Origin: Pseudomonas jinjuensis
Lineage (GTDB): Bacteria; Pseudomonadota; Gammaproteobacteria; Pseudomonadales; Pseudomonadaceae
DNA: 64,000 bases
Direction of reading: 5' to 3'
NCBI RefSeq assembly: GCF_900103845.1
Contig: NZ_FNIJ01000011.1
Span: 62,001-126,000, forward strand
How positions within the stretch are numbered: position 1 is the stretch's first letter; the number at the start of each line of letters is the position of its first letter. Of this stretch, positions 8,953 to 18,333 are shown piece by piece. A model generated the notes under the pieces. That model did no database searches. It saw only the letters and a list, made by a program, of their open reading frames with translations, and had not been told where the DNA came from. The translations under genes were made by a program, and so were the position numbers.

Positions 8953-10268
8953 GTTCCATCCAGCGGCGCCTGGGCCTGAGCCTGGCGGCGGTTCTGCTGA
9001 TCATCGGCCTGGCGCTGGCGCAGGCGGGGGTGTGGCTGTTCGACCAGGGCCTGCGGCGCTACCTGATCACCGGCCTGCGCGACGAGGCGGAAAGCCTGCT
9101 GGTGGCGACCATCCGCGGGCCGGCGGGGCTGCAACTCGATCCGCAGCGGGTCGACGCGATGTACGAGCGCCTGTATTCCGGGCGCTACTTCCTGATCCGC
9201 TTCGACGACACCATCTGGCGCTCGCGCTCGCTGTGGGACAGCGAGCTGCCGATGCCGGAGCGCAAGGGCCTGGCCGATGGCCTGGCGGACGGTCCGGACG
9301 GCCAGTTGCTGCTGGTCTACCGCAGCGACTACCGGCGCTATGGCCGCGAGCTGAAGATCGCCGTGGCGCAGGACTACCGGCCGATCCTGCGCCGCCTGGA
9401 GCGCCTGCGCTGGATCGGCCTGGGCACGGGCCTGGTGGCGCTGCTGCTGATCCTGTTCCTCCAGCGCCTGGCGGTACGCCGCGCCCTGCGCCCGCTGGAA
9501 CAGGTGCGCCAGCAGATCGCCCAGCTGCAGGCGGGGCAGCGCAGCCAGCTGGATACCCAGGTGCCGCAGGAACTGGTGCCGCTGGTGGAGCAGGTCAACC
9601 ACCTGTTGCAGTACACCGAGGACAACCTGCGCCGTTCGCGCAACGCCCTGGGCAACCTCGGCCATGCGCTGAAGACGCCGCTGGCGGTGCTGACCAGCCT
9701 TGCCGACCGCGAGGAAATCCGCGCCCAGCCGGAGCTGCGCAGCCTGCTGCAGGAGCATCTCGAACAGATCGACCAGCGCCTCGGCCGCGAGCTGGGCCGC
9801 GCGCGGCTGGTCGGCGAGGCGCTGCCCGGCGCGCATTTCGACTGCGCCACGGAGTTGCCGAGCCTGTGCGAGATGCTGCGGCGCATCCATGGCGAACACC
9901 TGGACATCGGCTGGCGCGCCGAGCCCGGGCTGCGCCTGCCGTTCGACCGCGAGGACCTGCTCGAACTGCTTGGCAACCTGCTGGACAACGCCTGCAAGTG
10001 GGCCGACGGACAGGTGCGCCTGAGCATCGAGAAGCAGGCCGGGCGCTATCTGTTGCAGGTCGAGGACGACGGGCCGGGGATCGCCGAGGAACTGCGGGAA
10101 AGCGTGCTGGAGCGCGGTACGCGGCTGGACGAGCAGGTCGCCGGGCATGGCCTGGGGCTGGGCATCGCGCGGGATATCGCCGAGGCCTGTGGCGGGCGGT
10201 TGAGCCTGGGGAGCAGCGGGCTGGGGGGATTGCTGGTGAGCGTGGAGCTGCCGCGCAGATCGAAGTAG
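8949..10268 (+). CDS. bqsS: BqsS/CarS, sensor histidine kinase
   Basis: A 439-residue inner-membrane kinase: TM1 about 8-30, a periplasmic domain about 31-153, TM2 about 154-172, HAMP, then DHp and ATPase domains. The phosphoacceptor is His239 ([11 protein letters not shown]). ATP-binding motifs are [13 protein letters not shown] (N box), EDDGPGI (G1) and [10 protein letters not shown] (G2). BqsS senses ferrous iron through a periplasmic RExxE motif; here the matching place just after TM1 reads RDEAE (44-48), with Asp for the first Glu. The start is TTG at 8949, overlapping the bqsR stop (TTGA). Confidence 0.92.
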   Translation: MSSIQRRLGLSLAAVLLIIGLALAQAGVWLFDQGLRRYLITGLRDEAESLLVATIRGPAGLQLDPQRVDAMYERLYSGRYFLIRFDDTIWRSRSLWDSELPMPERKGLADGLADGPDGQLLLVYRSDYRRYGRELKIAVAQDYRPILRRLERLRWIGLGTGLVALLLILFLQRLAVRRALRPLEQVRQQIAQLQAGQRSQLDTQVPQELVPLVEQVNHLLQYTEDNLRRSRNALGNLGHALKTPLAVLTSLADREEIRAQPELRSLLQEHLEQIDQRLGRELGRARLVGEALPGAHFDCATELPSLCEMLRRIHGEHLDIGWRAEPGLRLPFDREDLLELLGNLLDNACKWADGQVRLSIEKQAGRYLLQVEDDGPGIAEELRESVLERGTRLDEQVAGHGLGLGIARDIAEACGGRLSLGSSGLGGLLVSVELPRRSK

Positions 10269-10290
10269 GGCTGCCGTGGTTGGGCTTTTT

Positions 10291-10389
10291 GTAGGAGCCA
10301 GCTTGCTGGCTCCTACAGGTTGCTCCAATGGGAGCGCTAATCCAGAAGACAGCTCCTGTGGTTTCCACGCTCCCGCATGGGAACCACAG
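10291..10389. repeat. Two inverted repeats between bqsS and the chemoreceptor
   Basis: 10291-10316 is a perfect 12-bp stem (GTAGGAGCCAGC and its complement) with a TT loop, a variant of the REP unit at 6215 and 60561. 10356-10389 has 8-bp arms CTGTGGTT and AACCACAG around a CCACGCTCCCGCATGG-type core, related to the hairpin at 6322-6347. Both lie between the convergent ends of bqsS and tlpQ and may also end transcription. Confidence 0.7.
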
Positions 10390-10397
10390 GCCACCGC

Positions 10398-12542
10398 TTA
10401 CGCCCGGAACTGCTCCATCAGCCCCTGCTGGTGATTCGCCAGCTGGTTCAGCGACTGGCTGATCTGCGCCGATTCCTCGGCCTGGCCGGAGAGCGATTCG
10501 GTGACGTCGCGGATGCCGGCGACGTTGCGGTTGATCTCCTCGGCCACCGCGCTCTGTTCCTCGGCGGCGCTGGCGATCTGCAGGTTCATGTCGGTGATCA
10601 CGCTGACCGACTCGCCGATCCGGCGCAGCGCGGCGACCGCCTGTTCGACCTGGCTGACGCTGCTCTGCGCCTGGCGATGGCTGTTGCCCATGGCGCCGAC
10701 CACTTCCTGGGTGTCGCTCTGCAGGCTTTCGATGACCTGGCGGATTTCCTCCACCGAGTCCTGGGTGCGCCGCGCCAGGTTGCGGACCTCGTCGGCGACC
10801 ACGGCGAAGCCGCGGCCGGCCTCGCCGGCGCGGGCCGCCTCGATGGCGGCGTTGAGCGCCAGCAGGTTGGTCTGCTCGGCGATGGAGCGGATCACTTCCA
10901 GCACCGAACCGATGCGCTCGCTGCTCGCCGCCAGGCCTTCGACCTGGCGCATGGCCTGGTTCATCTCGCTGGCGAGGTTGTCGATCAGGCGGGTGGTGCT
11001 GTCGATCACCTCGAGGCCGTCGCGGGTCGCGCTGTCGGCGCCGCGCGCGGCTTCGGCGGCCAGCGCCGCGCTGTTGGCGACGTCGTGGGCGGTGGCGCTC
11101 ATTTCCTGGGAGGCGGTGGCGACCTGGTCGATCTCGCGGAACTGCTGGTGCATGCCGGCGCTGGTCTGGCTGGCCACCGAGGAGGACTGGTCGGCGGTGG
11201 CGCGGGCGTCGCGCACCGAGGCCTTCACGTCGCGGATGATCGGCTGCAGCTTGTCGAGGAAGCGGTTGAACCAGCCGGCCAGGGTGCCCAGCTCGTCATG
11301 GCTGCTGTAGTCGAGGCGGCGGGTCAGGTCGCCTTCGCCGCTGGCGATGTCGCGCAGCATGTCGGCCAGGCGCTGGATCGGGCGCGTCACGCCCCGTGCG
11401 GTGAAGGCCATGGCGACGAGGCCGAGCACCACGGCGAGCAGGCCGAGGCCCAGCTCGGTGAGCGAGCCCTCGGTGCGCTGCCGGTCGAGTTCCTTCTGCA
11501 GGGCGATGGCCGGGCCGAGCAGCGCCTTCTCCGGAACCTCGACCAGTACGCCCCAGGGGGTAGCGTCCGGGATCGGCAGCAGGGGCTCGACGATGCGCAG
11601 CTGGTCGCCGTGGCGCATCGCGCGCTGTTCGCCGCTGGCCACCGCCTGCATCAGTTCCTCGCCGTGTTCGGCATAGACCTCGCGGATCTTCCCGGACAGC
11701 CTGGATTCGTCCGCGCTATGCCCGGCGAGCAGGCCGGCCGGGCTGACGATGCTCACCGCGCCCTGGCCGCCGTACAGGTCGCTGGCGCCCTGGCGGCTGA
11801 TTTCCTGCAGCTTGTCCAGGCTGATGTCGACGCCCATGACGCCGATGACCCTGCCGTCCTGCAGCAGCGGGAAGGCGATGCTGGTCATCAGCATGCGGCG
11901 GCCGGCCGTTTCGTCGAAATAGGGTTCGAGGATACACGGCTTGCCGGTGGTCTTCGGGCAGGTGTACCAGGCGTTGTAGGCACTGCCGCTGGCGCCGGGC
12001 GTGGTGTCGGCGAGCTGCGCTTCGGTCAGGGTTTCGGATTGCAGTTCGCCGGCGACGGCCTGCGACCAGTACAGGCCGAAACGCCCCTTGTCGTTGCTGC
12101 CCAGGGTCGACTGGCCGGCGAACAGGTCGTCCTTGCCGTCCAGGGCGTTGGGTTCGAAGGTGACGTAGAGGCCGAGCAGTTCCGGATTGCCTTCCAGCGC
12201 GCTACGTACCTGCAGGACCAGGTCCTCGCGCAGGTCATAGGCGTCGAGGAAGCGTTTTTCCGCCTGTTCGCGGAGGAACAGCACCTGGCGGGCGAAGCCC
12301 TTGCCGTACTGGTAGGCATCCATGAAATAACGCTGGATGCGCAGGGATTCGGCCAGGCCCTGCGACTTCAGGCGGCCCTGGGCGGCCTCGTCGAGCATCT
12401 CGGCGCTGGACTGCTTGACCAGCGCGGTGCTGTGCTGCATGCGGTACACGGACAGGCCGACCAGTAGTGATACCACGCCGAACAGGCAAAGGCCTGCCAG
12501 CAGGGTGATCTTCCATTGGATGGAAATACGGCGGAGGGGCAT
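10398..12542 (-). CDS. tlpQ: Methyl-accepting chemotaxis protein with dCache sensor, TlpQ-like
   Basis: A 714-residue chemoreceptor: TM1 about 11-31, a large periplasmic dCache domain about 35-355 (with [20 protein letters not shown] and [12 protein letters not shown]), TM2 about 358-378, HAMP, and a signalling domain. The signalling tip includes [18 protein letters not shown]-like sequence (here [17 protein letters not shown]) and [15 protein letters not shown]. Length, sensor type and place beside bqsRS match P. aeruginosa TlpQ, a receptor for histamine and polyamines; the ligand here is inferred from that. No C-terminal CheR-binding pentapeptide is present. It reads convergently toward bqsS. 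Confidence 0.85.
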   Translation of the reverse strand: MPLRRISIQWKITLLAGLCLFGVVSLLVGLSVYRMQHSTALVKQSSAEMLDEAAQGRLKSQGLAESLRIQRYFMDAYQYGKGFARQVLFLREQAEKRFLDAYDLREDLVLQVRSALEGNPELLGLYVTFEPNALDGKDDLFAGQSTLGSNDKGRFGLYWSQAVAGELQSETLTEAQLADTTPGASGSAYNAWYTCPKTTGKPCILEPYFDETAGRRMLMTSIAFPLLQDGRVIGVMGVDISLDKLQEISRQGASDLYGGQGAVSIVSPAGLLAGHSADESRLSGKIREVYAEHGEELMQAVASGEQRAMRHGDQLRIVEPLLPIPDATPWGVLVEVPEKALLGPAIALQKELDRQRTEGSLTELGLGLLAVVLGLVAMAFTARGVTRPIQRLADMLRDIASGEGDLTRRLDYSSHDELGTLAGWFNRFLDKLQPIIRDVKASVRDARATADQSSSVASQTSAGMHQQFREIDQVATASQEMSATAHDVANSAALAAEAARGADSATRDGLEVIDSTTRLIDNLASEMNQAMRQVEGLAASSERIGSVLEVIRSIAEQTNLLALNAAIEAARAGEAGRGFAVVADEVRNLARRTQDSVEEIRQVIESLQSDTQEVVGAMGNSHRQAQSSVSQVEQAVAALRRIGESVSVITDMNLQIASAAEEQSAVAEEINRNVAGIRDVTESLSGQAEESAQISQSLNQLANHQQGLMEQFRA

Positions 12543-12794
12543 GGAGGTTGTCCTTTCTTATAGGAAATCTCGGGGATTGCCGGGTTATCGGCAGCCCCGG
12601 CCGCGCCTTGATCCCTGAATGTGCGGAATCCTGATCAGTGGTATGTGCAAGCCTTGTCGCGCCGGGGAAGCTTTTCCTGCTTCCTGTGGCCGCCGTATTC
12701 GATATTTCGTCTCAATTGATAGTGGTTATCAATTGTTATAGTCTGCGCCTCCATCCCGGTGAATCGCCGGTGTTCCTCATTCCGGACTATTGCC
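12543..12794. other. Promoter region between tlpQ and fecI
   Basis: A 252-base divergent intergenic region, AT-richer than its surroundings near 12700-12745. It holds the Fur-box-like palindrome at 12717-12731 and should carry the promoters of both tlpQ and the iron-signalling genes. I see no small gene or terminator here. Confidence 0.6.
12717..12731. promoter_or_regulatory. Fur box upstream of fecI
   Basis: TGATAGTGGTTATCA fits the 7-1-7 Fur consensus TGATAATnATTATCA at 12 of 14 fixed positions. It is followed by GTTATAGT, a possible -10. The position, about 65 bases before fecI, is what iron-repressed ECF sigma genes show. Confidence 0.75.
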
Positions 12795-13301
12795 GTGGCC
12801 GACGATCTCGACCGTTTGTTTCGCCTTTATCAACGCGAGCTGCAGCAGTTGGCCAGGCGCCGGGTGAGCGACGGGGAACTCGCGGCCGACCTCGTCCAGG
12901 ACACCTTCCTGCGCTACGCGGGGATGGACGCGAAAGGGCGGCAGGCCGTGGAAAGCCCGCGCTTTTTCCTCTGGCGCATCCTCGGCAACCTGATCGTCGA
13001 CTGGCGCCGCGGCAATGCGCGGCGGGGGATTGCGGCCGACCTCGACGAAGTGCAGGACGAGCTGTTCGATCCGCGCCCGTCGCCCGAGCGGATGCTCGAA
13101 CTGACCCGCCAGCTGCAGAGCCTTCATGCGGCGTTGGCGGAGTTGCCCGAGAACTGCCGGAGCGCCTTGCTGCTGAATCGCCTCGAAGGCCTGGGACATA
13201 TCGAGATCGGTCAGCGGCTCGGGGTCTCCGCCAGCATGGTTTCCAAGTACATCATGCAGGCGCTGCGGCATTGCGCCCGCCGTTGCCTGCTGGAGCCATG
13301 A
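12795..13301 (+). CDS. fecI: FecI-type ECF sigma factor
   Basis: A 168-residue iron-starvation sigma factor of the FecI class. Region 2 contains ADLVQDTFLRY and RFFLWRILGNLIVDWRR; region 4 contains LPENCRSALLLNRLEGLGHIEI and the helix-turn-helix LGVSASMVSKYI. It should direct RNA polymerase to the receptor gene downstream when FecR relays a signal. I chose the GTG at 12795 because the domain begins right after it; another GTG at 12759 would add twelve residues unlike the family. Neither has a clear ribosome site. A Fur box lies upstream, so expression should rise under iron limitation. Confidence 0.9.
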   Translation: MADDLDRLFRLYQRELQQLARRRVSDGELAADLVQDTFLRYAGMDAKGRQAVESPRFFLWRILGNLIVDWRRGNARRGIAADLDEVQDELFDPRPSPERMLELTRQLQSLHAALAELPENCRSALLLNRLEGLGHIEIGQRLGVSASMVSKYIMQALRHCARRCLLEP

Positions 13302-13363
13302 GGGACTGTCGATCCCGGCTGGCGAAACGTCTTCATCATTGAACACCTATCCATAAGGCTCCC

Positions 13364-14350
13364 ATGTCGGATCAGCAGCCCCGAATCTCCCCCGAGGACC
13401 TGGACGCTCCTCTCGACCCGTGCCTGGAAAAGGCGCTGGCCTGGATCGTGCAGCTGCATTCCGGCACTCAGACCTCGGACGACTGGGCCGCCTTCGAGCG
13501 CTGGAAGTCGGCCGACGAAACCCATCGATTGGCGGCACGCCAGGCCGAGCGGATCTGGAGCGGCCTGGCCATGTCCGATGCGTCGCCGCGCAAACCGGCT
13601 TCCCGGTGGTTGCAGGTGGCTGCCGTCGGAGCGCTGGGCCTGGCGCTGCTGCTGGGTGGCTACGGCAGGCAGGACGGCTGGTTCGCCGACTACCGCACGG
13701 CGGTTGCCGAGCGGCGGGTAGTGGAGCTGGCCGATGGCACGCGCATGGAGCTGGCGCCCTCGACCCGCGTCGATGTGCGTCTGTCCGCTGGTGAACGCGA
13801 AGTACGCCTGTACGGAGGCGAGCTGCACGTGCAGGTCGCCGCCGACCGGGATCGCCCCTTCTACGTGCGCGCGGGGGAAGGGAGCATCCGCGCGCTGGGC
13901 ACCGGCTTCGATGTGCTCAGCGAGAACGACCGCGTGCGCGTGGCGGTGACCGAGCATGCGGTGGAGGTTCGCTACCGCGACGGCACCACCGAGTCGGTTA
14001 CCGAAGTCAGGGAAGGGCAGGCCTTCGACTATGGCAGGCGTCGTACCGGCCAGCGCGCAGCGGAGTCGGTCGAGGTGGCCGACCTCACGGCGTGGCGCCG
14101 TGGGCGCCTGGTATTCGATGCCCGCCCGCTGGGCGAGGTGATCGACGAGCTGAACCACTACCGGAAGGGACTGTTGGTGATCACCGATGCCTCGCTGCGG
14201 GAGCTGCCGGTGACCGGGGTGTTCGACATCTCTGCGCTGGAGCGCCAGTTGCCGCTGCTGGAATCCGCCTTGCCGGTCCGCCTGGTGCGCTGGCCCGGCG
14301 TGACCCTGATCGAGCGGGATGACACGCGGAACGACCCTGCCACGCGCTGA
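13364..14350 (+). CDS. fecR: FecR-type anti-sigma/transmembrane signal transducer
   Basis: A 328-residue FecR protein. The cytoplasmic anti-sigma N-terminus (about 1-80) has the WAAFERW segment, followed by a single membrane helix (about 84-103) and a periplasmic FecR domain (about 120-215) with RVVELADGTRMELAPST and GTGFDVL. The C-terminal part (about 250-320) resembles an STN-contacting region (PLGEVIDELNHY). In this system FecR carries the receptor signal across the inner membrane to FecI. It starts 62 bases after fecI with an AAGG site. Confidence 0.92.
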   Translation: MSDQQPRISPEDLDAPLDPCLEKALAWIVQLHSGTQTSDDWAAFERWKSADETHRLAARQAERIWSGLAMSDASPRKPASRWLQVAAVGALGLALLLGGYGRQDGWFADYRTAVAERRVVELADGTRMELAPSTRVDVRLSAGEREVRLYGGELHVQVAADRDRPFYVRAGEGSIRALGTGFDVLSENDRVRVAVTEHAVEVRYRDGTTESVTEVREGQAFDYGRRRTGQRAAESVEVADLTAWRRGRLVFDARPLGEVIDELNHYRKGLLVITDASLRELPVTGVFDISALERQLPLLESALPVRLVRWPGVTLIERDDTRNDPATR

Positions 14351-14408
14351 AGCGAAGATTCCTGAAAAAAGCGCTGTCGATCTTTTGCCGCTCGGCGTCT
14401 TTCTCCGA

Positions 14409-14423
14409 TGAGAGTGATTTTCA
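14409..14423. promoter_or_regulatory. Possible second Fur box, upstream of the receptor gene
   Basis: TGAGAGTGATTTTCA fits the 7-1-7 Fur consensus at 11 of 14 fixed positions. It lies 44 bases before the GTG chosen as the receptor start. If the receptor began at the earlier ATG (14408) this site would be inside the gene, which favours the later start. Confidence 0.45.
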
Positions 14424-14467
14424 TCTCACCCGCGCTGGCGGGCACACGGTTCATTGGGGGAAATTTC

Positions 14468-16822
14468 GTGACACACGCATGGCAGCGCCACGCGCTTTAC
14501 GGCGCCTTATTGACTCTCTGCAGTTCCGTTCCTTTTGCCGCACAGGCGGCCGACAGTGGCAATGGCGAAGCCGTTGCGGTCAGCGAGGCGCGCCGCAGCT
14601 TCGACATTCCGGCGGGGCCGCTGGGCAAATCGCTGATCGCGTTCAGCCAGGCGAGTGGCCTGCACCTGCTGGTTTCCAGCGATCTGCTCGAAGGCCGCGA
14701 AGCGCCTGCGCTGCGTGGCGAGTACGGCACGAAGGAAGCACTGCGCATTCTGCTGGCGGGTTCCGGGCTGGGTTTCCAGCTCTCCGACGGCAATGTCAGC
14801 GTGTTCGCCAGCGAGTCCGGGGACGATGTGAGCGCGCTGGCGCCGCTGGTCATCAAGGGCGACGTACTGGCGTCGTCCAGCGAGGAAACGCTGCGCACCT
14901 ACGCCGGTAGCCGCAGCGTAGTCACCGAAGCGAACCTGAAGAAAGGCAGTGTGCGCGGCGTCGATGATGCGCTGCAGCGCGTCCCCAGCGTGAAGATCTT
15001 CGACGAGACCGGCACCGGCGCCTTGCCGCAGATTTCCGTGCGTGGCCTGTACGAGAGCCGCAGCGGACGCATCCAGGCGCTTTCCGACGGCATTCCCATG
15101 GCCCTCGCACCTTATGGGCAGACCGGCCTTTCGCTGTTTCCGCTGACCCTGGCGACCATCGATCGCATCGACATCGTCCGCGGCGGCGCCGCCGTGCAGT
15201 ACGGCCCGAACAACGTCGGCGGGGTGATCAACTTCATCAGCCCGCCGATTCCGCGCGAATGGCGGACCACCCTGCAGGAGCGCGCCACCTTCGCGCCCGG
15301 CGGACGCCAGCTGTGGGACAGCTACATCGGAACCGGCGGCTACCTGACCGACAACTTCGGCCTGCAGCTCGACCTCAACACCATCAACGGCGAATACGGC
15401 CGCGAGCATTCCGATACCGATGTGCAGAACTACCGCCTGCGCGGCCAGTGGAACATCGACGACGAGCGCGAGCTGAGCTTCGGCGTGCAGCGCTACATCG
15501 CCGACATCGACCTGGCCGGCGCGCTGAGCGTGAGGGACTACCGCGACGACCCGCGCCAGTCGACCCGCCCGCTGGATCGCTTCGAGGGCGATACCGACCG
15601 TGTCTGGGGCACCTACACCCAGTACTTCGGCGCCATCGGCCCGTTCGACTCGGTGGAGTTCAGCTGGACCAACTTCGCCCACAACAGCTACCGCAACTTC
15701 GTGGTCGGTCTGCCGTTCAATCCGGACGCGACGCCCGCCACCAGGCAGGATGGCCCGCGCGACTTCAAGGTCTGGGGCAGCGAGCCGCGCCTGAGCATGA
15801 GCATCGACGGCGACAGCGTCAGCCAGACCTGGCTGCTCGGCGCCCGCTACGTGCGCGAGGACATCGACTACCGCGTCGACCGGCAGAACCTCGCCACCGG
15901 CGTGAAAAGCGTATTTCGCGACTGGAACTTCGACGACGAAGCCAAGGCAGCCTATATCAGCAACGCCATCAGCCTGCTCGACCATCGCCTGACCATCACT
16001 CCCGGTGTGCGCTACGAAAGCGCGACCATGGACTACAGCGATTCCGTCACTGGCTTCAAGCACAGCAACGAGGCTCGCGAGTGGCTGCCCGGCCTGACCA
16101 TCGGCTTCCAGGCCACCGAGGACTGGTTCGTCTACGCCAACGCCCAGCGCTCGCTGCGTCCGCCGCAAGTGACGCAGATCGTCAAGGAAGGCGACGTCGA
16201 TGCGGAACTGGCCTGGAACTACGAGACCGGCGTGCGCTACACGCCCTGGGATGGCCTGCGTGCCGACTTCGGGCTGTACCGCATCGACTTCGATGACCAG
16301 ATCGAATTCAACGCCACCACCGACCGCTTCGTGAACATTGGCAGCACCCGGCACCAGGGCATCGAGACCGAAGTGTTCTGGACCCCGGAAGGCATGCGCA
16401 ATCTGGACCTGCACGCCGGTTACGCCTACCTCGATGCCGAACAGCGCTCCGGCCAGTTCAAGGGCAACGAGGTGCCGTTCTCCTCGAAGCACCAGATCAT
16501 CCTCGACGGTCGCTACCGCTTCGCCGAGAACTGGACCTACAGCCTGGATGGCCTCTACGTCAGCAGCGCGTTCACCGACGCGGCGAATACCCATGACGAG
16601 AACGCCATCGCTTCGGTCGGCGAGCTGCCGTCCTACTGGCTGTGGAACACCGCGCTGGAGCGTGAATTCCGCCTCAACGACGGCAGCCTGCTGACCGGTT
16701 CGGCCGGCATCAGCAACCTGTTCGATCGCCAGTACTACTTCCGCGGCATCGACACCAGCCCGTGGGGCCGCCAGCCGGCGCCGGGCCGCACCCTGACCCT
16801 CGGGGTGAAGTACCAGTTCTGA
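14468..16822 (+). CDS. fecA: FecA-like TonB-dependent siderophore/ferric-chelate receptor with signalling domain
   Basis: A 784-residue outer-membrane receptor. After a signal peptide (cleaved near AAQA-ADSG) comes an STN signalling domain of about 75 residues (FDIPAGPLGKSLIAFSQASG...), the mark of receptors that control a FecI/FecR pair. A plug domain follows (VDDALQRVPSVKI, GTGALPQISVRGL, IVRGGAAVQYGPNNVGGVIN), then a 22-strand barrel ending in LGVKYQF with the terminal Phe needed for assembly. The plug resembles E. coli FecA (LPQ--VRGL, SDGIPMALAPYGQ), so ferric citrate is a reasonable guess but not shown. The GTG at 14468 has GGGGGA six bases upstream; an ATG at 14408 has no such site. 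Confidence 0.9.
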   Translation: MTHAWQRHALYGALLTLCSSVPFAAQAADSGNGEAVAVSEARRSFDIPAGPLGKSLIAFSQASGLHLLVSSDLLEGREAPALRGEYGTKEALRILLAGSGLGFQLSDGNVSVFASESGDDVSALAPLVIKGDVLASSSEETLRTYAGSRSVVTEANLKKGSVRGVDDALQRVPSVKIFDETGTGALPQISVRGLYESRSGRIQALSDGIPMALAPYGQTGLSLFPLTLATIDRIDIVRGGAAVQYGPNNVGGVINFISPPIPREWRTTLQERATFAPGGRQLWDSYIGTGGYLTDNFGLQLDLNTINGEYGREHSDTDVQNYRLRGQWNIDDERELSFGVQRYIADIDLAGALSVRDYRDDPRQSTRPLDRFEGDTDRVWGTYTQYFGAIGPFDSVEFSWTNFAHNSYRNFVVGLPFNPDATPATRQDGPRDFKVWGSEPRLSMSIDGDSVSQTWLLGARYVREDIDYRVDRQNLATGVKSVFRDWNFDDEAKAAYISNAISLLDHRLTITPGVRYESATMDYSDSVTGFKHSNEAREWLPGLTIGFQATEDWFVYANAQRSLRPPQVTQIVKEGDVDAELAWNYETGVRYTPWDGLRADFGLYRIDFDDQIEFNATTDRFVNIGSTRHQGIETEVFWTPEGMRNLDLHAGYAYLDAEQRSGQFKGNEVPFSSKHQIILDGRYRFAENWTYSLDGLYVSSAFTDAANTHDENAIASVGELPSYWLWNTALEREFRLNDGSLLTGSAGISNLFDRQYYFRGIDTSPWGRQPAPGRTLTLGVKYQF

Positions 16823-16842
16823 TGCTGTTGCCGAAATGAAGA

Positions 16843-16864
16843 AACCCGCCGTGGCGGGTTTTTT
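16843..16864 (+). terminator. Intrinsic terminator of the fec block
   Basis: Stem AACCCGC / GCGGGTT with loop CGTG, followed by a run of T, 20 bases after the receptor stop. It closes the fecIRA transcript. Confidence 0.85.
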
Positions 16865-16959
16865 CATGCCTGACGCTGTCCGGAACCGCATCGCTATTGC
16901 ACTCGTCCCGTCATCTGCTGACTAATGGATGACCTGCCTCGGCCGTCGATGGATCACCT

Positions 16960-18021
16960 ATGCGCATTTCCAAGCTGGAAGACCGGACTTTCCTGGGACT
17001 GCTGGTGGTAGTCAGCCTCGCCTTCGGCTGGCTGTTGCTGCCGTTCTACGGCGCCGCGTTCTGGGGCGCCATCCTGGCGATTCTCTTCGCTCCCCTGCAG
17101 CGCTGGCTGCTGCGGCGCATCGGGCCGCGGAAGAACCTGGCCGCGCTGATCACGCTGCTGCTCTGCCTGCTGATGGTGATCCTGCCGGTGATCTTCATCG
17201 CCGGTTCGCTGGTGCAGGAGGGCGCGGCCCTTTATCAGCGGCTGAAGAGCGGCGACATCGACCTTTCGCTGTTCTTCGAGCGTGCGGTCGCGGCGATGCC
17301 GGCATGGCTGCATCCGTGGCTCGACCGCCTGGGACTGAACGACCTGTCGGGCCTGCAGGACCGGCTGTCGAGCGGGGCCATGCAGGTGAGCCAGTTCCTC
17401 GCCACCAAGGCCTTCAGCATCGGCCAGAACACCTTCGAGTTCGTCATCGGCTTCGGCGTGATGCTCTACCTGCTGTTCTTCCTGCTCCGCGACGGCGCGC
17501 TGCTGGCGCTGCGGATCAAGCAGGCGGTGCCGCTCAGCGCCGAGCACAAGCGGCACCTGTTCAGCAAGTTCACCACGGTGATCCGCGCCACGGTGAAGGG
17601 CAACGTCGCGGTCGCCGTCACCCAGGGGGCGCTGGGCGGGCTGATCTTCTGGTTCCTCGGCGTCGAGGGGCCGCTGCTGTGGGGTGTGCTGATGGCCTTC
17701 CTGTCGCTGCTGCCGGCGGTGGGCGCGGGGCTGGTGTGGATCCCCGCGGCGATCTACTTCTTCGTCACCGGGGCGATCTGGCAGGGCGTGGTGCTGGTGC
17801 TGTTCTGCGTGCTGGTGATCGGCCTGGTGGACAACATCCTGCGCCCGATCCTGGTCGGCAAGGACACCAAGATGCCCGACTACGTGGTGCTGATCTCCAC
17901 CATCGGCGGCATGGCGCTGTTCGGCCTCAACGGTTTCGTCATCGGGCCGCTGATCGCCGCGCTGTTCATCGCCTCGTGGGACCTGTTCTCCCGCCGCGAG
18001 GAAGAGAGGACGGTGGGGTAG
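16960..18021 (+). CDS. AI-2E/PerM family membrane transport protein
   Basis: A 353-residue protein of the AI-2E transporter (PerM) family. Hydrophobic helices lie near 14-55, 65-92 and 150-175, with a cluster in the C-terminal half containing ALGGLIFWFLGVEGPLLWG and the family's LVDNILRPILVGKDTKMPDY. TqsA exports autoinducer-2, but other members act as Na+/H+ antiporters or are uncharacterised, so the substrate is open. It stands alone after the fec terminator and runs toward the nuo operon end. The start at 16960 gives MRISKLEDRTFL, the common N-terminus. Confidence 0.85.
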   Translation: MRISKLEDRTFLGLLVVVSLAFGWLLLPFYGAAFWGAILAILFAPLQRWLLRRIGPRKNLAALITLLLCLLMVILPVIFIAGSLVQEGAALYQRLKSGDIDLSLFFERAVAAMPAWLHPWLDRLGLNDLSGLQDRLSSGAMQVSQFLATKAFSIGQNTFEFVIGFGVMLYLLFFLLRDGALLALRIKQAVPLSAEHKRHLFSKFTTVIRATVKGNVAVAVTQGALGGLIFWFLGVEGPLLWGVLMAFLSLLPAVGAGLVWIPAAIYFFVTGAIWQGVVLVLFCVLVIGLVDNILRPILVGKDTKMPDYVVLISTIGGMALFGLNGFVIGPLIAALFIASWDLFSRREEERTVG

Positions 18022-18289
18022 GGTGGCCACTTCTACGGCGCCATGGCCGCTCTTCGTAGGAGCCAGCTTGCTGGCGATCCATGGTTTCGACCGGCAACCC
18101 GTCACCAGGGGAAACAGCGGATCGCGAGCAAGGACTAGGCGTCCCCCTCGCTCCTACAAAAGGCTGCAATTCCGTAGGGTGGCTCACGCTCCATACATTC
18201 ACTATGGCCGCGCATGCGGCCACCGTAATGCTGGGTGAAAAAACTCATCCTCCTACGTAGCGCTTTGGATGCGCCTGCCTTTTCCAGGC
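18022..18289. repeat. Intergenic REP-like repeats before the nuo terminator
   Basis: No gene is visible here. 18056-18080 carries GTAGGAGCCAGCTTGCTGGC, the variant seen at 10291. 18124-18157 has arms GCGAG and CTCGC bracketing an inner GGAC-tag-GCGTCC hairpin, ending in CTCCTAC, a different REP form. 18173-18235 holds further degenerate inverted text (CCGTAGGGTGGCTCACGCTC, GGCCGCGCATGCGGCC). This is typical of convergent gene ends in Pseudomonas. Confidence 0.7.
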
Positions 18290-18321
18290 AACAAAAAACC
18301 CGCCGAGGCGGGTTTTTTGTT
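18290..18321 (-). terminator. Bidirectional terminator at the end of the nuo operon
   Basis: A 15-bp perfect stem, AACAAAAAACCCGCC and its complement, with a GA loop. The T-rich arm serves both directions. It lies 12 bases past the nuoN stop and can also stop transcription coming from the AI-2E family gene. Confidence 0.9.
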
Positions 18322-18333
18322 GCTGCCGGGCGA

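Noticed and set aside
14408-14467. Start of the FecA-like receptor at ATG 14408
   Set aside because: It lacks a ribosome site, would put a Fur-like palindrome inside the gene, and delays the signal peptide. The GTG at 14468 has GGGGGA at good spacing.
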